This document shows positions 18,355 to 33,100 of a stretch of 64,000 nucleotides of DNA, piece after piece; position 1 is the stretch's first letter, and each line of letters opens with the position of its first letter. The position numbers were made by a program, and so were the translations under genes. The DNA is from Lingula anatina. Lineage: Eukaryota > Brachiopoda > Lingulata > Lingulida > Lingulidae. Below the pieces are notes generated by a model. That model saw nothing but the letters and a program-made list of their open reading frames with translations, had not been told where the DNA came from and ran no database searches. Location: contig NW_019774525.1 of the NCBI RefSeq assembly GCF_001039355.2, positions 60,517 to 124,516 of the forward strand, read 5' to 3'.

Positions 18355-21139
18355 TTTTTTTTGTGATGAATGAATGATTCTTGCCTCCCTTTTTATCTGG
18401 ATTATTGGGTACCAAAATATGGCATTTTACACAATACTTAAGTTAATTCCAGTTAGGGAGCAAAGTACATATGTGGACAACATTAGTGCCCACAGAGACT
18501 CATTGTCTATTGTCCATATGAAATGCGGACAACCCTGTTGATTAAATTCTCTCCTGTCTAAATGGCAGGTGATTGATCTCCATGAGTTTTACAATCTGCA
18601 CAACTATGTAGAAAAATTAGGTCAGATTTTTATGGTTGAAATTCATCACACACTTTATGCTGGGATACTATTACCAAGTTTAACTGTCACAACTTCACTG
18701 GAAATGTGCCTTTCCTGCTGAAACTGTGCATATCTAGTATTCTGTGGTCCATCCTTTTTTTGGTGTGGAATGGCCACATATCCTGCACCCAAAGCATTTC
18801 CTTTGAATTGTAATCCACCTGCAGTGTTAGTGTAAGGCCACCTTTTATTGCTTACGTCCTTGGCACTACCACCAGACATGTTTGTGTCTGTTGAAGGTAT
18901 TGTTTAGAATTTTAATTAATATTGCACTAATTAATATATTTTTTGCATAATCTCTAAGGTTGGTTGAGCTAAATTTTCCAAAACATAACCCTTTACACTG
19001 CCTTCCCCATCTCCTCCCCCCCCCCCAAAAAAAAAAAAATGAGCAGGCGTTTGCACACACACATACACACACGTTTCTTCAGTGATAAGTATTATGCTAA
19101 TTATCCATGTGGTGTTAATATTAACATTCTTGTGACAGACATCATTTCCGATGAGCCATTGTGAATTGTCTGATACAAAATTTTACTTGCAGTGATTGAT
19201 GTAATGTTACTACTGCTTGCGCCTCATTACTGCTGTATATATTGACTGTATATGATGGCTGATCCTGCATCCAGACTGTGAAAGTTCTAAAAATATTGAT
19301 ATAATTCTAAATATGAACTTGAGATATGGACATTGTTGCACTGAAAGTTGTAGAGATGATTTATTGTTGAAATTGATAAATGAGGTGGTAGTTTGATGCT
19401 AACATTATTTTGAAACTTGCAAAATATACAAAATTACATGAGAGAGAGCAACCATGTATCATTTGGTAGACGGGGGAACATTTTCATAATCTTACTACCT
19501 GGTGTTGTCACTGCTACATGAGTGGATGGATATTGTGGTAGTTTTAGTTCCCCTTTTATTATTTCCTCAATTGAGAAAGGTTATTTATTTATTTCCTGAA
19601 ATTAATTTGAACTCTTCATGAACAGTGAGCTAGGCCAGCTTGAACTGGTAGAAGTATGTAATTTAACATGCAATTCATGTCCAATTTTCCATCATCAGAA
19701 CCGAAAATCCACTTAAAAGCATCTGCCTGGTTATAATGGTGGTGTAATTTCCTGGAAAGTTACGCCATTGTATAGCAGTTTAGACTGTAAGTGTAATAGA
19801 AATTTGAAGGCAATTTTGCAAGTACTAGTAATTCAAATACAGTTTGATCAGATGACATGCTGCCAGGGGGTCCTAGCTTTCTCCTCTAAGACTGGGTTCC
19901 CATGTCTAGATCAACCTAACAGGATCGATCCATCTCAGAGTGGATTCTGGCTTAAGTGCTTTCAGCTTAGCGGCTTAGATGTCTGAAGCTGCTAAACGAT
20001 AAATTACCCCTTAGCAGCTTCTGTAGGCGTGACAAACGTCTAAGTCGCTTAAGTTGATTGCAATTTGGTGAGAATCCCCTCAGAGATAGATCGATACACA
20101 GTACGATAGGCTCTGGGAATGGTCCCTATCATGGTGGAATGTACTTGATTGGTCCTTGAATTTTGATTGATTGTGGACATTTGCTGAAATCAAAATAAAA
20201 AGGCAAGTGAATGTGTGTTTATGTTCCTCATCGGTAAAACCTGCAAGGGGGGAGGGGGTGAGAGAGAGATGGTCAAAGACATCCTCGCCTACCCTAATTG
20301 ACAATGATAAATTGAAGAGGACAGCTTGGTATCATGATAAGAATTGAGAATGTGAAGAACAATGGTTACTATTTATTTATTGTAGTTAATTTGCAGATTT
20401 GTTGATAGAACATGGGAAACTGTTTACTTATATTTAAATTATTTGTAGAAGGAAACTGTTTACTTATATTTAAATTATTTGTAGATTATAGTTAATTCAT
20501 GTATTTTATTTTTATTTATATTTTTTAAATATTATTATTTATTTAATTATTTATTTATTCACTCATTTTAGAATTTCTATGGGTGTGGGGGGTTGCCCAG
20601 AGACATAAATACTAGAGAGATTTTGTTCCTGGAATTCTGTAAGCTGGATGATTGGAACCATGCATACAACCATTGGTATCACAGAGTATTACAGAGATAT
20701 GACTATAAATAGTGGGTTACATCAGATAATATAACTGCACTGCTGGAGAAATGCAGTATGTTATTTTTCATACCTGAGAGAAAAAGGTAACTGAGATTGT
20801 TGTGAAATCGTATAACTACAGTCTCAAGACATGAAGGCCTGAAGAAAGAAGGTAGCAGTCACCAGAACAATTTATTCCCTATTTAAATGTTTTTGGTAAA
20901 ATGAAACTTTATTAGTTATTTTTGATCAGTTTTGTGTTCACTAGATAAAATGTTTATGATAAGTGTCATTTTCTTTTATGTAGTGTGCTTTAGACATTTT
21001 TTTATCAATTTTCCTTTGATGACCAATTTATCCCTTATCAGAATCAGTAAGAAAAGGTAGATTAGTCCTATATTTTAGGTGTTTTTTTTTTAAACCTTGA
21101 CTTAAAATTTAATCTTGTTGATGACATTGCCTCCTCCCT

Positions 21140-21171
<32 letters not shown>

Positions 21172-24100
21172 ATTCAAAATTAGATTGATTGCTGAAGTGT
21201 CTGAGAAGACCCAGTTTTGTCAACTACAATTAAGTATAGGTCCAATAAAAAATATTTTGAAAGATAATTATGTTCGGAAAAAGCATATTCCACAAACTTG
21301 TGTCCGAAGTCTTTTCTAATTTTCACCTATATGAGTGGTCTCCATCTTCACTCGAAATGGCTCAAAAACTTAAGGCCCCAAAACACAAATACCTGTTTAT
21401 AGATCATAACCCATTTTGCAATTGGCCCACTATAATGGAGAATGGAAAGTGGAAATTTCCAGGAAATTAGAATTTTGTTTTAAGAAGTTTTTAACTACAT
21501 TATATGGTTTTACGGGTGTGCGATATTGTATTAGAATAAAGTTGAACTTGTAAGAATACACTCCAAGTGGACATTTTCAACTCCATTGGCATATATAATC
21601 CATGTATAGGTATTGTTCCACACTGATAAAATCTGCATCAGATAGCTAGGTAGCTATTTGTTATACCACCTGAATCAGATAATAATGGATAATAGCTACT
21701 TTCAGTGGAAGCTTCTTTAGAGCATGCACTACATGATAGTGTAGAAACCGTTTTGGTTGAATTAAATAGTTCGGTAGGCAAAAAATACATTTTAGGAATT
21801 TTTTTTATTTTACTGAATTATTTTTTTTCTATTGAAAATATGGCAAATGTCTTTTACAATAAAAATGGAAGTAAATCTATATGGCAATGGCAATGAAATC
21901 CTGCTATTGTAAAGTCAAATACTCACGATTAGAATTCAAAGAATAATATGGATTCTACGATTAATGTGTCAATGTGGTAAAAAATCTTACAGGTTGAAAT
22001 TCTGGAACATAATGGTCATTAATTCATTTATGTAAATGTTTAAATAAATCCTTTGGTGCTATCGAAGTATTCTGTTCACTGGATAAGTGTTAAGAAAATG
22101 AAAGTAGTTCTGCTTGGAAGATCTTTGAGTTAGTGTGTTATATAGTAGGTGATTTATGTGTGCGGATTAACTAAACTCATATCGGTTGGCATGGCAATAC
22201 TTAAAAACCACAGACTTAACCTTTAGAGAAAAGGCAGTATATAGGTCTGTTTGTTATGCTATTGAAATACAACAGGGGTATGTAACAGAGTGTCTTAAGA
22301 TTTAGAACAAACAGAACTATAACATTTCTGGGTCTCATTGGCATGCTAGGGAAATTGTGGTTCTAAAGCAGAAAATATGTTTGTCTAAAAGTAAAAACCT
22401 CTTTTGTGAAAATGACCACTGTTTTAGCTTGTCCTATGCTTAATACCCAGAGTTTAATTCAAGATGCCTTTCAGATATGACTCTGCCACATGTATATTCA
22501 TGTTTGTTGCAATAAAATAATTCAACCAGAAAAGTCCAGCTCTGCCGCTTAAAAAAAAAGGCCGCCTTGTGTTTGCCATCGTGTTAGCAACCAATAAAAG
22601 TGCACTGTAACTAGTAAATTACTTTGATTTGAGTACTAATAGATTTTGACATGCACATTAATTTTTGTTAGTATTTTGTGTTTTGAACATATAATTGTCA
22701 GGATTAACTCGTAATGGACTTAAACATGGACAGTAGCAGTTTAAGGGTTAGGTTGAAAACCCTTTACCTGTCCCTGGTATATTTTTTAGACCATAATGAA
22801 TTTTTACATTTGTCTTTTTGATGAAGTTTGAGCAAGATAGGATAACGGACAGTGTTAAACAGAGACTTAATTCTGAGGATGTTTTCTGCATGCGCGTACA
22901 ATCACTGAACTGTTCAATTGAAAGAAATTTAAATGAAATTTTATTCTGATAAAAAAAAAAGGTTTAAAAAAAAAGAGATTTTTAAATTGCCATTGGACAA
23001 ACTAATAAGAGGGCCCCCCATTTTACCTCAGACATATAGGACGCATTCACATCGAGTTGAGCCATGGCTCTACAAAGCCACAACCTAAATATGGCAGACG
23101 CACATGAAAGGAAAACCGCCTAATCTTTAATAGTGCCTCCGCCTCTCACATGCCTCCCCATGCGTCGTCCCTGCAGAGGTACAGTCATTAAATCTCGGCT
23201 CCATTGGGACGACACATGGGGAGGTGTGTGAGAGGCGGAGACACTATTAAAGATTAGGCGGTTTGCCTTTCATGTGAGTCCGCCATATTTAGGTTGTGGC
23301 TTTGTAGAGCCATGGCTCAACTCGATGTGAATGCGGCCATAGGCCCCATTCAGAATAGGGGACTTACTAGTACGGGGGTCAAATATGACGACCCACTACA
23401 AAGCTTGCCGTCTTATCTGCTAATAGACACTGAATATATCCTGCAGGGAAGTGTTCAAGTGGTACGGCCATATTTGACCCTCAGACTAGTTAGTCTCCTA
23501 TTCTGAATGAGGTCATAGATTCCATGTTAAGCAATGGGTGTTGATATCAAATGGACTTTTGGTTTGAAGCTAGATGTGATCTTAATGTAGCCTTATAACT
23601 GTTATTTTGGATGAGAGACACTTAGAGAGAATGTTTCCAGAAGGTCGAATAGGATTGAACAGCATGTTTACTTGGATACATAAGCAAGAGTATATTGAAT
23701 GTTTGGTTTTGCTCTGATGAAGCATTTTGGATATCACATGAATTTAATGGGAGTAGGAAAGCAGCAGAAAAGAGCAGATTTGTGTGTAGGTAGATTATAT
23801 ATAAATGAACATGTTGTGTATAAAGGCACATTCAGACCTATGCCAACTGCAGTCAGAAATGGTTCCCCATTTAATGCCACCCACATCAACAACCACAAAA
23901 AAAAAAAAAAAGGATATTGTAACTTCATGTTAAAGAATTGTTAAGAATTGTGGTTCTTTGGTGACATCATATGGACTATTTCTAAGATAAGCAAATATCG
24001 TTTCTGAATGTAGTCGTCTGTTATATACAATTTTTTTTGTTTCATTACAGACATCATTCCTCCAGCTGCTGCAACCACAAAAGTGATAAAGGCTAGTGAA

Positions 24101-27100
24101 ACTACCAAGAAAATAGACAAGGTAATAACAACTATGAATTATTTCTTTAGTCAGTGTCATGAAATAAATTTAATCTAATTCAGCTTGACAAAATCACAGT
24201 GCAATAGTCCACTTGTATAAGGTAAGAAATAGGTCTGAAATGCTATCCATGACAATGTTTTGGTTAAAGAAGGTACAATGTTTAATGTTATTGTACTAGC
24301 TATTATTAATTTATTTTGGATTGAAGTAGACTAAACTTTAGGTTTAAAATTAAAAAACAAATTTTGAAGTATAATTCTATATGAGATAGAACTAAAATGT
24401 TATATATAGAAAATCCCCTGGGCTACCCTGACAAATGACATTTCAGAAAGGATTCAGGTGTTTTTTCTGCCAGTCCCACACCTGTAGTTAAAACATCCAT
24501 GTTAAAATTTCAGCTAGTTGTAGGCTGATTGAGATTTTTGCCATGTAATACTAAATCCAGGGTGACCCATTGCCAAGTGTGACTATTTCATACCTCGAAA
24601 GTCAACTGTGTCTTTTCTCACCCCTTGGCTATTTGTCTTCCTGTTTTAATGATTGGTAACCTGAGTGGAGTATACGTGAAGAACGTGTTGTCTGAGAAAA
24701 TGTGAGAATGGGATTGAGGGGTGGGGAAGGGGGGTAGGGTAAGGGTAGGGTTCTAGACTCTAGTTTTACGAGATAATGTAAATGTTAACATCATTATTGC
24801 TTGTCATGCTTTTTGGCAGTGAGGTCAGCAACTTTTTCTCCAACAATGACATCAAATTTTTTATTCACAGTAGCTACATTTCAACTTTTCCATTTTCTCC
24901 ATTCTGGCTGCTGGTCCCCATGATCTCTACTTACCCCNNNNNNNNNNNNNNNNNNNNNNNNNCCCCCCCCCCCCCCCCCCCCCCCCCCTTCCCTGTCACA
25001 CACACACACACAGACAGAGGATTCAGCATTTTAAAACCTGATGTCAGGTAGAGCAGTTTTAAGCACACCTGTGATAATGATCTGAGGCTGGGAGGCATGT
25101 GATCTGTGCCGGTGTGTTTGATCTAGGTGACCTTGCGGGGGTCACGAGGACCTTGAAAAAGGGCATGAGAAATTAAGACTTTTGGTAGCAGTTCAGACTT
25201 GAGGCAAAGAGATGCATGCATGTGTATTTGAAAGGAAGGGTATCATTAAAGCTTTTAGGTGCACAAAAATAGCCGTATCAATAAGAAATGCCCATGATTG
25301 ACTGTTGCTATAGAAACAAGACCTATGAGTAAGACGGTGACATAATTTTAAAGAAAACTTGGACTTGGACAATCATTTCTCAACATTACTTTTTATGAAT
25401 TTTGTTTTTCACTCTTATTTGTCTATTTTTAAATGTGAATAGTAATTTGTGTTTGTTGTTTATTCCAAACACTGATGGCTCCCTGTAAATTGAATAAAGG
25501 CAAGAAATTTTTCAAAAAAAATTCTTTTTTTTGGTGACAGAGGTGCTTTATTATTATGAAAATATAAGTTATTTAAAACACAATATTAAATTATTTGTGA
25601 ACTTGGATAATTTGCACACTAGAAAAAAATAAATGGGCAGCTGTAAAATTAAAGGTCTACACGTATAATAGAAATCTTATTAAAAAGATTATAAAAATCT
25701 TAAGGCAATGATAGAACTAAAAACCTGCCAAATCAGCAAGTTGGTTGTGGAGTATGATTCTGCAAATAATGCAAACTGATGTTTAAATATAATCTGTCTT
25801 TTCAGGCCAGTGATTTCAGTGATGCAACCCAGTGGCCGTCACTCAGTGAGGTAAGGACTATGTGAAAGACAAACATTAGGATCAACAGCAGATATGACTT
25901 GATTTTAAATATGATTTGATTGATATATTTTGAGCAACAAGTTCACTGTGTGTGTGCATCTGTGATCTTGTTATGCAGAAACTGGATAAATTTTGCAATA
26001 AAGGGGTAACAACTCTTCGCATGAGATCTATATTTCACAATTAAAACATTGTAAACAACTCATAGAAATATAATATATTCTATTTTACCACAAAAGTGAC
26101 AGTTAAAGCATTTATTCTAACATCTTTCGGGGAAAAAACAAAACAAAACAAAACAGTGACTAACTTTGAATTTAGAAATGGATTCATTAACCATTGTTAA
26201 GTATGGGAAAATTGTTTACCCCAGGAAAATTTATTTTTGGCCAAAATGGACAGTTGTTATCCCTTTAATTTAGGCTTAAAAAGAAAACACAACTTACTGC
26301 TGTTCTAAACCAAATGTTTGGTTTTTGATAAATGTCTACTGAGTATAAGGAAGCAAAGTGTATTTTTTTTTATCCCAGTGAATATGTGGTATACCAGGTC
26401 AACAGTGCTTTGTTAAAATTAAAATCCAATTAGATTGTTATTGATTTAGAAATTTCTTCAGTGGAAAGAGGGAAGAAATTTCAAACTGATGAAGTGAGAA
26501 CAGGTGTGTGTTATCTCTCTTAAATTATATGTGGAAACAGGTGTGAGACCAGCCTCAACTTCCAGTCAGAAAAAAAAAATGATAAGAGAGAATGAGAGAC
26601 TGTGTGGTGTAAACAACTTATGTGAGCTCTTATCATTATGCAACATTAAAATCAACATATTGTTATTTACAAGGAATAAATTCTCTAGGTTTATTTTAAT
26701 AAATACGGTTCAGCTGTGGATTGTTATGCAAGTTATCTCATATATATAATTTTTAGAAACACTTTGCCTTGGCAGTTGTCTTTTTTCTTGAGGTGCTTTC
26801 TAGTTTAAAAATTGAGTATTAATTATCTGTGTTCAGACCGTATATAATATATGTATAGCATTGAGTTGCATATAAACTCACTTGGTTGTGGTTGATGATG
26901 TAATCTAAGCTGCCACACATCAGGTGTTCTGTCTGGAATGAGATCCACATTCTTTTCCAGTGGACCATGTTGTTAGTAGTCTTGAGAAGATTTTGCTTAA
27001 TAATCATGTAGAGATTGAAAGATGTACCGTCTCTCTAAAAAAAAAAATTTTTTTTTTGTATATTTTCTTAATTTATTCACTCCCAAATCAGTCAGTCATG

Positions 27101-30100
27101 TGTCTTTTTGCATATTCTGTTTTAAGAATGATAAACAAAATTGGAGCCTGAACAATGAACATTCTATAGGAGGAAGGATATTACTTGCATTCAGGAGAGA
27201 GAACAGAATATTATCTTTTTGATACTCTTGTTTCTTCAGGTTGACTCTGTGTTCTACTCAGTTTTAATTAACTTGATTATTCATATATGGTGATGAAATT
27301 TTATTTTTAATGTGAAAATTATTAATAAGTAGCTAGGTATAAGCATTAATAATGGTGCTCATTAATTATTGAGAACCAGAAATAAAATACGTGAAAGTGC
27401 AATCTGTCTTGACTAAAGTATGCAGAATTTCCTTAACCATAAATTTTGTTTACCATTCTGTTTTTACTTTCCTTTTAATTATGTATGCATGTCAAGAAGC
27501 CTTTTTTTTTCCACATCACGTGTTTACAAAAATTTCCTTTTGCGCATTTTTTGGGCAAAGCTCAAGTTATGTTGAAACCATTTGTTTTATGCAAGTCATG
27601 CATACTATTAAGCATTTGATGTATTTTACATTCATTGGCTATCTGAACTACAAATTATATAAAATATTTAATAGTGGTATTTATTGTTTTACATTTTGTT
27701 AAAGGAACGCCCTATTAAATCTTTATTGCATGAAATCTTTTTTTTTTTTCACCCTGTAGCCTGTGGCAGGAGGAGGGACTCCCACTGTACCCAGTCCAAC
27801 TTCTAGTACCAGTAATGTGCCCAAAAAGTCTCAGGCTTCAGCCGTGGGGACACAGACCACTCCACCTCAACAGCAACCAACCCCAGCCCCAGCACCAGCA
27901 CCAGAGGTGCCCCAGCAACAGACCCCCGTGAAGGAGCAGCCAGAGAAGGAAGTTGACAACAGCCCTATTGCCCGGGAGACACAGACTGGGTCGTCACAGA
28001 GTGATTCTGGGGGAGAGGACGAGGGGAAAGAAAGTTCCGATGGGAATAAATCGACTCCCAAATCTAGAGCTAAAAAGGGTAGGGTTTGGTGTACCACTTA
28101 CATTGAGGGTTCTTTTGTCGCTTTTTTTCCATTCTTACCCCATCTCTTTATTTCTTTTTCCACAGTCAATACTTCAGAGGAAAATTCCAGGGAGTAGTTT
28201 GGAAGTGTGTGTCACCATTATTTACAGCTCTGCAGCTTCTTGGGATTTTGCTGACCTAAATTATAGCAAACTTTATCCACCCAAACATGAAATAAAACCT
28301 TTGATTCATGACTGTTTGATATATCTTTGGTACTTTATTTGGACAAAGCTGGGAGAACTAATCACTTCTATCTTGAAACCTCTATAATAGATGTCATCTT
28401 TTGAAAGGAACACTGTGTTTCAAACTTAGTTTAGATCAGCTTGAAATATGAAATAAAAACTGGAGAAAGTTATGTTTGAGGCATAACAAAATCTGAGAGT
28501 TTTATTATAATGCTGCATGTCTTTAGGATAATAGTCCAAGAAAGCAGGAAAGATTGCAAAATTGATATATTATAATTTGAAAAATTGGCATGAAGTATAT
28601 TCAAGTCCTGCCCCCCCCCCTTTTTTTTCCATCAATAAGGCCATTGCTTTTGAGAACCGCTCAAGCTCAGAGATGGTCAAGCTCCCACACTGAATTAATG
28701 ACCACTTCACCTTTGTGGTATTCAGGCACCACTTACTCTGCCTGTTTGTGAGAGCCCCGGCAGCTGACCTAAGCCATCTTTCATGATATACCTCTTGGTA
28801 CCCATAAAGGTGGATTAATACAATAGCAAAACTTATCTGTGTGACATATGTATTTGGTTGAATGTGCGTAGTGTGAGAGGTGTTTTAATTGATGTGTTTT
28901 TAATTCAATATAATTTGAGTAAAACATTTTGGACCTTGGAAAATTCCCATTTTTCACAGCATGGAAAACAACATTCTCAGCATTCCCATGCTCCCGTGCT
29001 CTGAAAAGTCAAAGACCATGGGGCAGATCAGATAAACGTTTTCATGTTTTTTTTGTTTTTTTTTTTGTAAAAGCTGCTACAATCTTATATTTTTCACAAT
29101 CCTTTAATAACTGTTATTGCCTAACTCAAAGATGAACTGTCATGAATATTTCTTTGATTATCATCTTCATGGAATTTGAAAAGAATTATGCATTGTATGT
29201 TGGATATGAAATATATGAAAGGGATGGAATAAGTAGTACTTACAATAATTTCTACTAAATGATAATGAAGAGAGATTTTGTTGGTGTCCCCATAATTTTC
29301 CATGAATCAAATGTAGTTCTAATTGTAAACTCAAAATGCCCTTGAATGTAATTTTTATACCGATTTTTTTTTCTTTTCTTTATGTTGAGAGTCATGGATT
29401 CATTTTCATTTTTGTATGAGAATGAAATCCGTATGGAGAGGTGACAATTTCTTCACTTTATACTAGTGTGAAGTGGCTTTAGGATATTAAAGGGATAACA
29501 ACTCTAAATATATGAGACTCGAAACTCCACAATAAATACATTGTAAACAACTCAGAGAAATGTGATAAAATCCATTTTGCCACCAAAATGGCAGTTATCG
29601 CAAACATTCAGAAATCTGTGCTTGCCATCGGACCATGGACCATTCATAGATGGCTAACCCCTTTAATAATCTCTTAAGAGATTACTACAAAAACACATAG
29701 GAAAATTGTTGTTTACCGCAAGAAAATTCATTTTTATGGCATTATTCCTACCAAAATGAAGAGTTGTTATCCCTTTAATGCAGGTATTCTCTAAGTATGA
29801 GACGCGAGTCCCATGCATGGTCTTCTCAATTTAAAATGTTCAATTTCAACCCCTATCTACAAAGGAGAAATGTCAGTAGTAGCAGTCACAAATTTTTAAA
29901 GACGTATATTATATATAATAATATAATAATAGGATGGTGGAAATTGGTGTTTATAACTAAAACCTTGTGTGGTATTGCTTGATTTTCTCAATACCTAATA
30001 CTTATTTTTAATTGCACATTTTTTCCTTTCTTCAAACATTTTGAATATCGTTTACACAGGACCTTTTTCCATTATGATAGTGGGGGTTTTCTTGTATGCT

Positions 30101-33100
30101 TACTAAAATGCACACATGAGTTGTTAATTTAAATTTGTATTTATTTCTTTGACAGGATCCAAACAAAAGTGGGTCCCCTTAGATATTGAACCGCCTCGAA
30201 TGGAGCGTGGCCACAAAACAAAGAGCCGAAGCACCAGCGATATAACAGAAACACGACGGGATGCACCACGAGGAAGGCGTTATGAACGAGGTCGGCCAGA
30301 GAGAGGCCGAGGAGGGGAACATAAGAGCTCTCCCAGAGGAAGAGGTAAAAAATGGACTTGATTTGAAATCTGCATGAAGTTTTCAATCCATTTATCACTT
30401 AGTAAAACTAGTGATATTAGTGATATTAGTTTTAATTATTTGGTTCAAAAAATCCAAATAATTGTATATGTTAGTCTTTGTCTCAACTTTTACCAAAGGA
30501 TTGATAATTTCTTTCATTTTTGACTTGACCTTTTAAAGGTCAATTGTTTATCTATGAACAAAGTGCTGAGAGACTATTTACTTAACTTGGCACATTCCAT
30601 TAAATAAAAAAACTTCTTGTAGGATCTGACTCTTCCAACTGGCGGGATAGCATGCATCCACCCAGCCCTCGCGACCATAGAGGGGGCTATAGAGGGCGTG
30701 GACGTGGAAGAGGCCGTGGACGTGGTCGGGGAAGAACCAGATCAGAATATTTGTGTAAGTTCTCGCCCTCATCAAAACTTGATCGTGGCTCATCACTGAC
30801 TTCTTCCTCCACAGTTGACAAATAGATCTACTAGGCATAATTTTAATAAGAAGGAATGGGTATTTATAGGAAGTACACCTAGGAGAAATTGGCACATATG
30901 TACTTGATGTGTGTGATTTTGTTCCAAATCAGAGATGACCTAGTTGATGTAAAAGGCACTTTTAAGTAAACAGGCTTATCTTTCCTGGATCAGAAGAGTG
31001 GTTTTCAACTTTATCTCACAGGGGACTGATTCCCATTCCTAATCTGATTACTGCCTCTTAGTCACAGTTTTGATATATTGTGTCACATGTAACAGAAAAT
31101 GGACACAGAGGTAAATATTTCTGATAAAGATTTCACGTCTTGAGAAGCCTAAGAATTTTTCCAGAAAATGTCTTAAGTAAGTCCTTGCTGATATTGCAAT
31201 CAAATCTCATTACATTTCAGACACAGACCATGGGGGCGAGCAATATTACTTTGCCAATGACGAGGCCTATTATATAGACCCCACTGCATATAGGGCAACT
31301 GCATATAGTGGTCCCGTTTTCTTTAATACCATGCTTGGTGTAACACCAGCCGTGGATGATGGAACTCTTAGTGATTATATCAAGAAGCAGATGTGAGTTT
31401 TTTTTTTTCCTAAGCATCCTGCATGTTGTTTTGTTGTACTGCCATTATTTTATTTTACTTGCGTATTTAAGATGTCACTGTATTCATTTAAAATTTAGGC
31501 AATTTTTAAACTTGAAAAATATTGTTAAACTTCTAAAGAAATTGAGTAAGAAAAAATACTGTCAAACTTTTTAAGTAATTGGGCAAGACGACATGTTTCT
31601 CCTCAGCATGATAATAGAAAAAGTCAAGCCCAAATGTGGCATGTTATTCTGACCTAATTGGCATATAAAGCATATAATACTGCAGTATACTGATCATAGA
31701 GATAATTGAAGTGACATCAATTGTTTTCCAGAGAGTACTATTTCAGCGCAGAGAATCTACAGAAAGATTTCTTCCTGCGCCGTAAGATGGAGAAGGAAGG
31801 ATGGATACCACTCAGTTTGATAGCCAGCTTCCACAGGGTGCAAGCCCTCACACAAGATGTCAACATGATCATCAGGGTAATTATTTATTTATTTATTTAT
31901 ATTTATTTTATTATTATTATCTTTTTCGATTCTTAAAAAAAAAATCCATTCTCCTGATCACTATACTAACATTCCTGTTCTCCTGTTTTTCTATTTTTTT
32001 AATCTTATTTTATTTATTTATTTATTTTTTTTTTTTTTTTGGTTCTTAAAAAAATTATTACACAAAGACAGTAATTGCATCTTATTGGGAACTGGACAAG
32101 TAAAATAGAACAAATATAAGTAACAAATAAGTAAACTTTACAACATCTTTCTGAAAACTGGGCAAGTAAATTATATATAAGCAAAAATGTTCATCAGCTT
32201 GGTTAGGTGAAAAACTCACCATAGGAAGAAAATTTTCAACTTTTATTATGTCTAATAACCAATATTAAATGTTTAATAAAGTGTACCACATTCTGATTCG
32301 TCTTTATTTTTTTAAAAAACTTTTTCCAGTCCCTGACAGGCAGTGAGGTGGTGGAGCTCTCTGCTGACAAGCTGAAGGTTCGCCCCATGGTGGAGCCAAT
32401 GAAATGGGCACTAGAGGGCACCACTTTACTGGCCACCACCAGCCTCCACGTGGACATGCCAGAGTTTGTTCCGGGAAAGACGTGGACAGCACCACCATCT
32501 CATGGTAAGTGCACGGTAGAGATGATAGAAGGACCATTTTTGAATAGAACTTTAAGTCTTACCAATTGTGAAATAGTGCTTTCCTTCTTTTTTATGTAAG
32601 GATGGTAAATTTAAATGGTTGAAATGCCATGCCACAAAGGTAAAACATGTTGTGAATCTGTCTCTTTAGAAATTTTTTGTTTTTTACCAAACTTGCCAAT
32701 GGTATTTATAATATCACTTATTTTACACTTTAAGATATTACTCTGTTATATCTTCCAAGAGATATGTGAGAAATATAATGTTTTAGAAAGGAAATGTTTG
32801 GCAAGATTTTTGTCTTGAAAATGGACAAAAATTTCAATTTTTTATTTGCAGAGGACAATGCAGAGAAGAAAGAAGAGGTTGTTGAGGAAGACAGTCACGT
32901 GGAAGCGCCTGATGTAGTGCGTGAGAACAGTGAAGAAGGAGAGGAGACGGAAGAGCATGAACATGAGGTGGGAATCCGGATTCCTAAGAGTCGTAATTTG
33001 ATCATTACGCCAGGTCTGTCGTCCAGTGCCCCTGTGAGAAAAGGCGAGTGGACAGAGGTCAAGAGGAAACCTAAGACGCCCAAAACCACACCCAAGAAAG

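Larger units (their letters stand above)
14885..24050 (+). other. LARP1 intron 1 (9.2 kb)
   Basis: A long first intron with canonical GTAATA donor and TTACAG acceptor. It holds microsatellites, a 36-bp tandem duplication and two adjacent fold-back elements near its 3' end. I see no additional exon that keeps phase and resembles a protein family. Alternative first exons or enhancers could be present, but nothing in the sequence marks them. Confidence 0.7.

Noticed and set aside
24782-25051. ORF with poly-Pro segment
   Set aside because: Produced by the poly-C tract next to a gap, inside a LARP1 intron.
28079-28387. Extension of LARP1 exon 4 past its donor
   Set aside because: The conserved reading stops at RAKKG; GGTAGGG is a good donor and joins in phase to exon 5 at 30156.
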